From Embiotoca jacksoni (lineage: Eukaryota; Chordata; Actinopteri; Embiotocidae), in contig JAKOON010000033.1 in the NCBI GenBank assembly GCA_022577435.1, forward strand, positions 569,501 through 633,500: 64,000 nt of DNA, read 5' to 3'. Below the pieces are notes generated by a model. The model was not told the DNA's origin. It worked only from the letters and a program-made list of their open reading frames with translations, and did not search any database. Made by a program: the position numbers and the translations under genes. Position 1 is the stretch's first letter. Each line of letters opens with the position of its first letter. This document shows positions 1 through 11,000 of this stretch, piece after piece.

Positions 1-48
1 CACGCACACGCGCACACGCACACGCACACGCACAAACACACAGACACG
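1..48 (+). repeat. (CA/CG)n imperfect microsatellite at window edge
   Basis: Alternating purine-pyrimidine CACGCA-type repeat truncated by the window start. Confidence 0.9.
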
Positions 49-504
49 AATGAGGGAAATGACTCGTACACGAAATGCACATGTAGAGCTGCCAGTGTTT
101 GTACGCGTCAAACAAACACTTCAAAGCGCGCTCTGCTCTCGTTGTAGCTCCTCCAGCCTTTGATTGAGCGATATCTTTATTTCCCTCACACATCTACCCC
201 TCTGCCTCTTTCCTTCCCTTCCCATCTTCTCCTTCTGTTCTTTGAAGCCGGGCACGTGAATAAATCTCACGAAGATCCGTTTTGCCACGGAATTTCTTTT
301 TTTTATGATACCCCTGAAGGCGAGGGGATGGGAAGGGGAGGGGGGGGGAGGGAGGGGATCAGCTGAGCGGTTGCTATGGATTCTCAAAATAACTCAGGGT
401 AAGGCTTCAGTGATGTTAGACAGAGAGGACACTTTGTTGTTTTATTTTTCGAAAACCAAATTGCTGCAGCGTCTTCTGTTGCAGTAAACTTTGCACTCTG
501 CTCT

Positions 505-560
505 CCTAAGCACACACTCCTCCTCCTCCTCCTCTTCCTCCTCTTCCTCCTCCTCATCTT
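505..560 (+). repeat. (TCC)n trinucleotide tract
   Basis: Pyrimidine-only TCC repeat broken by TCT units. It generates a false poly-Glu frame on the minus strand. Confidence 0.85.
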
Positions 561-1202
561 CAGTAAATTTGTGTCTCGTAAGTGCTTGTATGTGACGGTG
601 GACAAGAGCAGCTCGTCCACAGGGGACGAGAGAGGAGAAATGGAAGGGGATGGAGAGGACAGAGTCAGCCAGCGGAAGAAGAGCACAAACGCGATTCACC
701 TCTGCGGGCAGAAACACGGGCATGTGGTTTTGTTTGTCACGCAACACCCCCCGGTCTCCTCCTTGCCCCCCCCCCCCACCCCCACCCCTTACTCTTCTTG
801 TTTTGGGAATTTGGGAAATCACAAGGACAGTGACCAAATACACTGTATACAGTTATAGAGAAACTGTAACATAGCATGTCAGAAGCTGCTCATTAATTAA
901 ATGGGAGAGGAAGCAACAAAACACGCTGGAAAATAAATTTATACTTGATATGAGAAAATGTTTTCTGGCACAAAATCTGCCTCTAATTTGAAATATTTTA
1001 ACTCAATCCTGTGCTGCATCCAAATTCTCACTTCCTGCCGTCATCTCTACTGTCAGTTAATAAAGTTGGATCAATTCGGGCATTTGTCAATAATATTTTG
1101 GTTTGAGGGTACTCATGCTGCTATGTGGCATCTATGTTTAATATCTTTGATTTAAATGAACTGTAAGGTGAAATTTTATAGACATGCATATTTGGTTAGA
1201 AA

Positions 1203-1410
1203 GTGACGAACGTACAGTTCTGGGCGAACGTTTTAGCCCCTTTAAATTGTTGCGCAACACACAATATAATCGGGGAGATCTTCCTGCAGCATGACAACGC
1301 CAATAAACATGCAGCCGGGATCATAAAGAACTGCAGTCAGCGACGAGTCGAACAAGGAGTCCTGTGGGTGTCTGTTCTTGGCCTTGTTCGGACTACAAGC
1401 CCAGATAAAA
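1203..1410 (+). mobile_element. Degraded Tc1/mariner-like transposase fragment
   Basis: At 1281-1316 the plus strand encodes FLQHDNANKHAA followed by GIIKNC. This resembles the Tc1/mariner transposase block around the second catalytic aspartate (family pattern FQ.DN.PKHTA, then KxWL). About 25 codons downstream an SPD triplet occurs at the place where the family has SPDLNPIE, but the NPIE part and the third catalytic acid are lost. No start, terminal repeat or DDE triad is intact, so it is a dead relic. A chance match is possible because the identity is short. Confidence 0.45.
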
Positions 1411-1464
1411 CATTTTTTTTTTTTTTATCACATCTAGATTGATTCTTAAAAGTCTAGACAGCAA

Positions 1465-1478
1465 ATGCAAATGCAAAT
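1465..1478 (+). promoter_or_regulatory. Two overlapping octamer (ATGCAAAT) motifs
   Basis: Perfect ATGCAAAT occurs at 1465-1472 and again at 1471-1478. This is the POU/Oct-family octamer. It sits at the edge of probable repeat DNA, so function is doubtful. Confidence 0.3.
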
Positions 1479-1489
1479 GAAATGCAATT

Positions 1490-1980
1490 TTTTTTTTGCA
1501 ATCTGGATCCAAAAAAACATTTGGAGGTGGATTGATATGCTATTCCAATTGGATTTCTGTAGATACATCTCGGTCCGGATGCTCTGCTGACTCCGATTGG
1601 ATTTCTTGCATCCCGACACACATTAATGAGGAAATTTTCAGAAAGAGCGAGGAGAATCTTTTTACCGCTAGCGGAGCGTATAAGAGTGCGGAGGTCTTTG
1701 GCTCTATGGAGGACAACTCGAACGGCAGTCCACGGACAGATGCCCAAATAAACCGTCTCCTGCCGCTTCCGTGTTGGAAAGCTGAGTCACCAAAACAGCT
1801 GCGCGTACGTCGTCACCATAGCAACCCACGCCGATAGGCTGGTGATGCCTGGAAACATCAAATCCCAAAATCCGTTCACTTGCAAATAACAGCGCGGACA
1901 GTCTGTCCTAAAGATCTGATTTGAGAAAAAAAAAGAAAAAAAAAAAAAGATTTGCCCCTGCAGTGTGAACAGAACCTTCT
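1490..1980. repeat. Probable dispersed-repeat relic with internal direct repeat
   Basis: The stretch contains a near-duplicate of GATTGGATTTCT-type sequence at 1543-1583 and 1591-1618. It ends in the phrase GATTTGCCCCTGCAGTGTGA, which reminds me of common non-autonomous repeats in fish genomes. It is GC-richer than its flanks and abuts an LINE/SINE tail. No terminal repeats could be defined. Confidence 0.35.
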
Positions 1981-1990
1981 CTTCTCAGTG

Positions 1991-2092
1991 TGTTGGCCCT
2001 GTGATGGACTGGGTGTGCCACACCTTCACCTAAAATCAGCTGGGATGAGCTCTAGCTCATTATGACGTGGGTGTATTTATGGATGGCTACAC
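1991..2092 (+). mobile_element. 3' tail of an L2-type LINE or its SINE partner
   Basis: The sequence reads TTGGCCCTGTGATGGACTGG, then AAATCAGCTGGGATGAGCTC, and ends near ATGGATGG. This is the conserved 3' end shared by fish L2/Maui LINEs and the SINEs that use them. About 20 bases of the usual CGACCTGTCCAGGG part are missing, so the copy is old. Confidence 0.7.
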
Positions 2093-2099
2093 GCTGCAT

Positions 2100-4580
2100 G
2101 AAATTAACTGATGAATCCAAACTATTCATAAAATACTTTACTTTAGAGGCTCAAACATTTGCACTGTAGTGCATTTGATTTAGTTCAGGGTTCCCATCTT
2201 GGCTCTCACAAGTCATCAGTATGTTATTATATAGTGGATTTTTTTGTTTTGTTTTTGTGTACTTTTGTTTGGTGTATTCACTTTTCCTCAGCTTCTACTC
2301 TAGTTACTAAAATCTTTCATTTCCCGCATGGCTTTCAACAAACTCCGGGGAGGAAAAGAAAAAGTGTTTCATAAACTGTAGATTAGTGAGGCTAAAAAAC
2401 GGAACATTTTCTTTCAACTCTCAAAGAAGAAATATTTTCTCTACCTTGGATTTCTGTGAGTGATGTTGGGGCAGATTTTTTTAAATTATTTTTATTGGCA
2501 TTAAACACAACTGTAGGTGCTTTTAAAAATATCCTCTTCAGAACAAAATTGGCCCATTGATTCAACAGACCTGACATGTTTTAGAATACAATTTTCCTTT
2601 ACAAGCTCTCCAAGAACTCTGATCAGTGATACAATAAAAAAAAAAAGAAAAAAAGAAAAGGCAATCACACAAACTGTGTGATGAGCAGCGTTTAAAGGGG
2701 AGTCTTTGCCTTAATGAAGCATGATTTTGCACAGAAGGCAGCAAAAACGCCAGCTCTGTATTCATGAGAATTTCTCCGTCACTCAGGCATGACATGCATG
2801 ACTTCCATAACTGATGACCTCTGTTTCTACTGCTCTGTCTGTCACATGACGAGCCCCCTTAGTCACTTACACAAAAATACACTCACACATGGGCACGCAT
2901 TCACATTCGTTCACAGGCAAAGATACAAAGCGTAGTTGCTCACACAAAACTCAAGAAAACATACATTCTGCACGTCCACGCAAATGTCAGTCCGCCTCCT
3001 CGCTGCAGCACGTCAGCTTCCTCCTCCTTCCTCCCCATTTCTCTTCCTCTCATTACCCCCCCCCCCCCCTCTCCTCCTTGGAAATGTCAGCCTTCTCACT
3101 GATACATCGCCTCACATATGCTGCACCGTTTGGCATTTAAATATCAACGTTGAAGCACACACCTGAGCCTTGGCTTCCAGGTACTTAAGATGCAGAGTTC
3201 ATCTGAAAGATTTAAGGGTCGAGTACGGTTGTAGCAACCTGCGGCGGGTCACGGGTTAGCATGCATAAAGTATATAAGATAGAGAAGTGAGCTCAGAGAA
3301 TGACCAAGGTGATCACAGAGGTCACTTTGATCCTTTGTTACGTACAAAATGGGCTGCAAGCTAGTTGACCCTTTTAAAGTGTCTTAAGTGGAGCTACAGA
3401 AACTGATTCAGGTGTTTATATTTCTATTTATTTATTCAGGCAGAGTTGAGCTCTGCCCTTTGTGAAACACAGAGATCAGAGGACAGAAACGCAGCAGAGA
3501 CTCTGACACTGAGCTGAAAAGAAACGGCCGTTCGCAAATTAGGTAAATAACAAGAATACGATACTTTTGACTGGACCGCAACAGCGGGGCCAGAAATATA
3601 AAGCCAGATTCTGTCGCTGCTGGTTGGCTTATAGCAGCGACTTTTCAGGTCAAAAGCATACAGATAAAAAGCATGCACGTGCTGTTGAATTTAAGCTGTT
3701 GTTGTACAAATGTGTGCGTTGGGCATCAACTTGTTATTGTTCACATAAAAGAAGCTAATATAATAGCGAACTTTTGGCCTTGGCTGTCTGTGCGCTGAGT
3801 ACCCTTCTGGTATCTAGTTAATTCTGCTTTTTCATTATTTATTACTTCATAAATGCCTCTTCCCTCCAACCTAAAGAGCACGTCGATACAGTGTGATACT
3901 ACCAGTAAAAAGATAAAAGCAGAGAATTATGATTGTGTAGTTGACAGACTATTATCTGATCCAGACAGTCTGAGCTGTCTTTGAAGATTCCGCAAAATGC
4001 TGTTAAACAAACTTGCAGCTTCGCAAAGGAAACGCTTGGGATTTAAGGCACAAGGTTTAACACTGGTAGACTATATTTGCTCTCTTGGCAAACTGCTGCA
4101 CAAGCGTAGACTGTGATGAAGTACATATCAGCCGAGCCGAGCAGGTGGAGCTGTGTGTAAACAGCAAAACTCCTACGACAGCACAGAAGCGGCAGGAGAA
4201 GCGCTGGTGTCACAGACGCTGAGCATCAGAGTCTACTTCTGGCTTTTGAACACGTTCACCGGCGCAGTTGGGGTTTTTCGGGATTTTTGCCCGCTCACAT
4301 TGTGCCATTTGGTTAAAACCAGCAACCCTTCAGTCACAAGGTCACATGTCTGACCTCTACAATCCCACAGCTCCCTCAGACTTGTGTTAGCAGCAGCTCG
4401 AGTGGTTCGCTGTTAGCTGGAGGCCATAACCGGAGAGTGATAAATCGAGCTTGGAGAGGAAATGCATGGCTTTGAATTGCTTGTGTAATTAAGGACATGA
4501 AGCAGAACGGATGCACACTAGTGAAAAAAAAAAACATTCCTGCAAAGACCACACATGCACACGAGAAAAGGACGCACTCC
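2100..4580. other. Non-coding, nothing recognised
   Basis: AT-rich unique sequence with a run of about 15 C near 3057-3070 inside a pyrimidine-rich tract, A-rich tract at 2635-2660, and no convincing exon or transposon. Confidence 0.5.
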
Positions 4581-4586
4581 AGTGTT

Positions 4587-4588
<2 letters not shown>

Positions 4589-4641
<53 letters not shown>
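4589..4641 (+). repeat. (CA)n microsatellite
   Basis: About 26 uninterrupted CA units. Confidence 0.97.
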
Positions 4642-4642
<1 letters not shown>

Positions 4643-4860
4643 AATGCCCAGACAGCTACATCAGTGTGTGAATGCATGTGTGCATGTACTGTAGAGACAA
4701 AGACAGCCGAGTGTTTTGTGCTGTGCCCTTGTTGAAGGGAGAGTTGAGATGTGTCTAAACAGAGATGGTGACATCACTTCTTGGCAGGCAGCTCCAGGGA
4801 GACCATGGTGCCTGGACCAGGGACACACACTCATCCAATCACAACATGAGCCACTGTATC

Positions 4861-4861
4861 T

Positions 4862-4892
<31 letters not shown>
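4861..4892 (+). repeat. (TG)n microsatellite
   Basis: About 14 TG units with one TA interruption at the start. Confidence 0.95.
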
Positions 4893-5221
4893 GCCTGCTG
4901 TGACCAGTTCAGTCAGCACATGCCTCCCACAGCTAGTCCTTAATCAAACAGAGGGAGGTCAACCCACAAGAAGAAACAGGAGTACAGTGTGTGTACCTGT
5001 GTGGGCTGACATGTGTTTCCACTCCGTGCTACTTGTTCCATGCGTGTATGTTTTGCAGGAGTGTGACTTTAAACGCGTCAGATAAAACAGAAAGTATAAC
5101 GGCAAAAAAAGAAAAGAGTGACAAATTGTGTTTTTGCTGGTGTATGTCAGCGAGAGAAAATGATTTATACGTGCGTTTGCAGCTCTGTGTATTTGCATTA
5201 CACGTGTAAGAGAGAAAAGAA

Positions 5222-5222
<1 letters not shown>

Positions 5223-5306
<84 letters not shown>
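5223..5306 (+). repeat. Long (TG)n microsatellite
   Basis: About 41 uninterrupted TG units. It gives false Cys/Val and Thr/His frames on the two strands. Confidence 0.97.
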
Positions 5307-5307
<1 letters not shown>

Positions 5308-5465
5308 AAGACAGAAACGGACCAGTGGGAAAAAAGCCAACTGGGAAAGATTTTAAGAAGTGCAAGCAAAAGAGAGAGACAGTAAAGGTCTGAGAGGGAG
5401 GGAGTTGTGTGTGAGTGTGTGTGGAAGTGAAAGCAACAGAGAGAGAGTGCCTGATGTGTACATAT

Positions 5466-5536
<71 letters not shown>
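5466..5536 (+). repeat. (GA)n microsatellite
   Basis: About 35 GA units with two AAAG interruptions. It lies only 160 bp from the long TG array. Confidence 0.97.
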
Positions 5537-6581
5537 TGCTGGCGGTAAGGTGAAAAGGATAAAGACAAAGCAGAGTAAGGGAAGAGTAAAAGCAGGGGGA
5601 AGCTGGGTCATGTACGCCTTATGTAATTTACAGGTCAGCGTAAACTCCTTTGGGATTTTTTTGAAAGAAACGCTGGATTAAAAATGTTCATCCTCCACCT
5701 GATATGTTGTGCAGACTTTGGCCAAATTTGGCCATATTCAAGCCTTCAAAGTAATAATATATGTTATAAGAAATTACACTGAATGACACAATTCTCGCTA
5801 TTGGAGGGAAGTAATGTGCCATCTTTTCCTGTTGCGGCTTCGTACCATAAAAAATAAAAAATTTGAACTGCACAATTTAAAAAGAAATTACAATAATCTC
5901 GAGCTGCGTCTCAATTTGTCTCAACTCGAACACTGCCATTCTGCACTTAGTGGAAATAATTGTAACATTTGAATGCATCACCAACTAAATGATCTGCCTT
6001 TGTTTGGTTAATTTATCTAAAATTGAATGTGTTTTTGTGCACACTATGACGACTTCTATCTGACAGCAGTACGGTGGTACTTTGTGAAAAACGTTCAAAT
6101 GGAACTCGTGAGTTTGTGGTTACAACATGGGAAGTCATGTGCACCATGTGCTTGGCGTTAATTTGGTTAAGTTGTAGAAACGCCGTTGCTGAGCAACGCC
6201 AACACGGGCAGCGTCTAGAAGCAACAGAGGCTAACAATTTAGCAAGGTAACAGGGAGATGACATAATGCAGGAAATGCAAAGGCACAGAGGGAAAAGATG
6301 AGGCCGTTGGAAAGATAAACATTGTCCTCAGACGAAGGCTTTTAGCCAAGTTATGAAGATAAACTCTACATGACTAAAATTACAATACACTAGTTTAACA
6401 TCCAACGAAAAATGTATTTTCATGGCCTCTGCCATTTCCGTAAACGTTAGCAAACACGTCACAACTCGTGAACTCTAGGCTAATGGAAGATTTCGGGTTC
6501 AGACATCGTGAGTATTACAAGAGGGCGTCGTCTCCTCTGGACTCGTCTCGCGTAGGCGGTAATAACGACCCCACTGGAACG

Positions 6582-6758
6582 CAGAAAGTGTTTTTCAACC
6601 CGGGTTTTACTTTCCTCCATCACACCTGACTGAAACGAATGGCTCGACATTAAGCTCTGCAGATAATGGACCCATTCATTTGAATCAGGTGTGCTGGAGC
6701 ATCTCAAACATGCAGGGCAGTGGGTCCCCAACACAAAGGGTTGAGAAACAGTGATCTG
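6582..6758. mobile_element. Palindromic hAT-type MITE
   Basis: The element is self-complementary. GTTTTTCAACCC at 6590-6601 pairs with GGGTTGAGAAAC at 6738-6749, 11 of 12 bases. ATCACACCTGACTGAAACGA near 6619 pairs imperfectly with TTGAATCAGGTGTGCT near 6679. Candidate CAG/CTG ends are at 6582 and 6756-6758. The phrases CATTTGAATCAGGTGTGCTGGAG and AACATGCAGGGCAG are typical of non-autonomous hAT-like repeats common in fish. An eight-base target duplication was not clear. Confidence 0.7.
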
Positions 6759-7008
6759 GATGGTAACTCGTGGATACGTCGCCAGATTAGAAAGCTGTGG
6801 GAAACACCTGCATTAGTTCTCAGAGACAAACCAGAGATTCATATAATGGCCTCTGATGAAAGGAGATGTGATCAGAATTGCTATGAGATCCGTTTCCAGC
6901 AAACTCTTTGTACAATTATTTGGTTTTCAGGCCCCGGTGACCCTTATTCCATTATAAATGTCAGCTGGAGTCCGTGTACATTTCCCCTCAGTCCTTGCGG
7001 TTTTATTT

Positions 7009-7030
7009 AAAAAAAAAAAAAAAAAAAAAA
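7009..7030 (+). repeat. Poly-A tract
   Basis: Run of 22 A. A T-run follows at 7108-7127, so A- and T-runs flank a short AT-rich segment. Confidence 0.9.
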
Positions 7031-7923
7031 GATTAAAGGAGTCTTTGATGTTCTGTTAGAAAATCAGAATTTATAATTTTAAATTGATTAAATTTTACAA
7101 TCAAATCTTTTTTTTTTTTTTTTTTTTAAACAATTTTTTTCTTTAATGTTGAAGGATTTTTGACTCCACAAGGCGCAAAGGACCTATACGGCATCTGAAG
7201 CTCGGTTGTGGAGACTGGACTAAAATCAAACAATAAGTCTCACTCAAGAAAAACATGCGATGGTAAATTTTAGGATTCGTGTTTCCCCAGTTTTGCCAGT
7301 TCGTCCTCTTGATCTGACTTCTGGCATCTACATTGCTAAAGACGCAAAGCATCGGGTCGATGTTCCTTTTAGCTCATCGAGACGACAACTCTTCACAAAG
7401 TCACATTTGCCATTAGGTCCTATGGCTCAACGTGGCATCAGAGATATAAAAGACACAGTGGATTACAGAAACTCATTAGCCTTTCATTATGACTCATCTC
7501 TTTACAGCACAGTATTTAAACAGAGAATATGTACAGTATCTCTCTGACTTCGATCGCACCTACTACATCATGTCTTTGTACAACAGACATCTGCTGGTTT
7601 TAAATTGGATAATAACGGCCTCTTCGGCCAAATTAACCAGATTGGACGCGGTATTAAAGGTAGCTACATTAGCTGTCGCCATTTTTCCGTGCTTCATTTG
7701 GACAAAGGAAGCCTTAAACAAGCACGCATGATTTTCTCCTCCGCTGATTCCACCCCGCAGAAGCAGAGATTAGATACGCATAGATATGAAACCAGGTGTG
7801 GTTGTGAGCTCACTGCACCGGGAAGCAGCAAATGAAATAAATACTGTAAACAGAGGAGATTTATGTGGCATGAGATTGATCGGATTACACTGGCATACCG
7901 GGCATTTGTATAAATAAATGTCA

Positions 7924-7932
7924 GTGTGTGTT

Positions 7933-7983
<51 letters not shown>
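7924..7983 (+). repeat. (TG)n microsatellite
   Basis: About 25 TG units, with a short interrupted start. Confidence 0.97.
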
Positions 7984-7984
<1 letters not shown>

Positions 7985-8099
7985 GAGACGAGCGTTTAGA
8001 GTGCCTCCTTATGGTGTGTACGCCGCGGCGAGTCAGCGTGTGAAGGTCAAGGACGCAGTGTCTGCCGCTCCTCCTCTCTCTCTCTCTGTCTCTCATCAG

Positions 8100-11000
8100 T
8101 TACCCACTGGCCATCTGTGCCCCGGCGTCGCTCTGCTTTTTCTGCGCTGACCGAGTAAAACTCGCAACGTAGGGAAACACAAAACCACATCTTGAAAGTG
8201 TGACGAGGGGATGATCCAGCCAGAGAAAGGACGTAAGACGCGGAAGAGGACAGGAGTATAACGCGTAGTCGGAAGTGGAAGCACACGAATAACGGTCTCG
8301 TTCAGACCCACTGTAGTTCGCGTTAGTGAACTGAGAAATATCAGCCTGTTTTATTAAAAAGCCACAGTCATTTGCATCAAGCGTGAAGGATAAAATGTTG
8401 TATGTTTGTTTGTAATTATTTTTTTTTTAATTGATCAGTACAGTCGTGTGGGAAAACAATAAACAATAAATACTTGATACAGTCCCTCCAGGATTTCGAT
8501 CGAGATGCAATTTTATGTGTTTTTTATTTGCTATGTCACAAAAAAAAATCACAGGGGCAAAGTTATAAAAAAAAAAATCCGGAGTCATAAGCTTTACAAA
8601 ACACCAACTGCAATATAACATACATACACTACATCTTCTGTAAAAACAAATGCTTTTTAAGGCTTTTTGAATGTCAATTTAACGCTGTATGAAGAAGAGC
8701 AGAGAAGTGCATCGATTGGTAGCCCAATTTTCAAGACTACTTTTCCCGTAAACCCCGTTACTTCCTGTTTTGCAGTTTGTTTTGATGATGAGAGGTGAAG
8801 TTGAAGAAGCTTGTGAAGTGTAAATGAGGAGTAATTTTTGTCGACGAAGGAAGTCTCTATTGGAAAGGCTGACTTTTAGCCATTATGTCTTAAGCAGAGC
8901 TTCTATTGAGTATTTTGAATGTAGAGAAATTACAAGAATTTTGCTAAATTGCACGCCCACACATTTCACAGAGACTGAATGTGCATTAATTTCTGCAAAT
9001 TGCAGGATCACAATTTCCTGGAGAGATTGTTAACAGTACATGTGAGAAACAATGGAACCATTAGTTTCGAGGTATATCATCTTACTTTCAAAATTTTGCT
9101 ATAAATTGTTTATTGGCACGTCCAGTAGACATGGAACAATAGCATACATCGGGTGTTGCGGTTCTGTCCACTCATCCACTCAAATATTCACTCTGTGTTT
9201 GGCTCCGTTTTCATCTTCACCAACTACCAACTCCTGCAGTTATCTGGCTGTTTAGCTGCTAAATGCTTTGCTATATTCTGGACAAGTAGCATATCTATCA
9301 GTTTTAACTGCCTAGCAAGGCTGATTAAAATAAAACCATTAAACTAAAACGGTGGGCTTAAACATGGAGCTAAAGGAAAATGTCCACATAGTTAAGGGAA
9401 ACAGCAGAGATTGTTTTTTTTAAGTGTCTGTGGGTTCATTAATGCGAGTAACCCCTTTCACTTAATACGTTGTAATTTTAATCCATTGTTAATATAAAAA
9501 ATATTGATTAGTGCAGCTCTAAAGACTTCAACGAGACACTTGAACAAGTCCATTCAACAGCTCCACAGAGCTCGACACACATCCTTCATCAAAAAAGACA
9601 GGCAAACTATTTATTATTTTCTTTTCTGCCTGGCTTGTCAGGGCATCCATCACAAATCCAGCCATCTGTACACAGCGTGTTTTTTTTTTTGTGTGTGCGT
9701 GTGATCTGTAGCCAAGTTTGAACTTCTTTGGACGCTCGATCAGTTGACACAGTAGCTAACGATTTCTCATTATGATGATTAGTACAGGGCTCTTAACATT
9801 TAAGCCCAGGGTAAAATCAATGTTTGTGATGTAGTGCAGAAGAATAACCTGGAATATTCTGTTTCTTGCAGCTCTGCACTTTAAAAAGTAAAAAAAAATG
9901 TCATCAACACCGCGGCTCGTTTTAGGAGTAATTTACTGTTAGTTCCTGACACAACTTCGACTGAACAACAGGGACACTTTTACACAACTCTTTTGAGTTT
10001 CCCAATGAGCCCAGTTTCCCAGCCCCTATCCTCAATTATCCCCCTTCCATCGTCACCATGGAAACCCAGACTCTCTCCACCGCCACCTCCACCCATGCGT
10101 CCTCCTGACTATATCGTGTCTCTGCGGTAACCTTTAGGTGCTCTCGGGGATCCAATGCGGGTCTCAAAAGGTGACTAAGTGCAAGCAGAGTGTGGAAACA
10201 AACACGTTGTGGAGGTGAAGACATCATATTTTAGGAAACAAACCCTGAACTCCACTTCAGAACTTTGTATGTGGCACACCTTACGCTTACGTGATCTCGC
10301 TTCTAAAAGTAGTGAGAAACTGCAGAGACAGTGTGAAAACAGCACGTTGATTCTCAATGAAGCCCAGAGAAGAACTGACCAAGCATACAAAATCAGAGCT
10401 CAGCTAAACCAAGAACCATAACAATGACCGCAAAACAACATCTGTCAAGTCCGCCTTCAAAATAAAACGTGTGAAACAGAAGTGTCTCTGACAGATAACA
10501 AATAAAAGACTTTCAAGCTCCAAGAGATGAAGTCAGTTCAAAGCAGTTTTTGAGTGGGATGCAACTATTTTTAGACAAATGACTCAAGACATGTTGGATG
10601 ACAAGCGTTATGAAAGAACACGAGCTATTATCGGAATGATAATTTCATGCCACACTGGGCAGGGTTATGTGTATATATAAACACCTGAAAAACAATGATT
10701 CCCTCTAAAAAAAATATTCCTATTCTTCATTTAAATAGCTATGCATATCTAATTTGAAACAATCAGTATAACCCTGACAAAGAAACAGAAAGAATTCTGC
10801 TTTTTATATGCAAATATTTTAGTGTTAAGTTTTCTCCAGTGTTTGTGAAAGTTGTGAATTCTGCAGCCTGTTTGTCGTGCAGCATTTACAAATGTGCTGT
10901 GTACTTTGCGAGACATTTTTAGCATAACTGAGTCTCCCACACTCATACTAATAAATTACGGGAACAAAATTGGCTCATCTCCTGTATTTAGGATGCAGAC

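Noticed and set aside
442..843. 133-codon minus-strand frame with a poly-Glu stretch
   Set aside because: Produced by the TCC trinucleotide tract; no other motif.
5223..5306. Long Cys-Val and Thr-His open frames over microsatellites
   Set aside because: They are translations of TG/CA dinucleotide arrays, as also at 4.6, 8.0, 22.1, 25.2, 39.8 and 61.1 kb.
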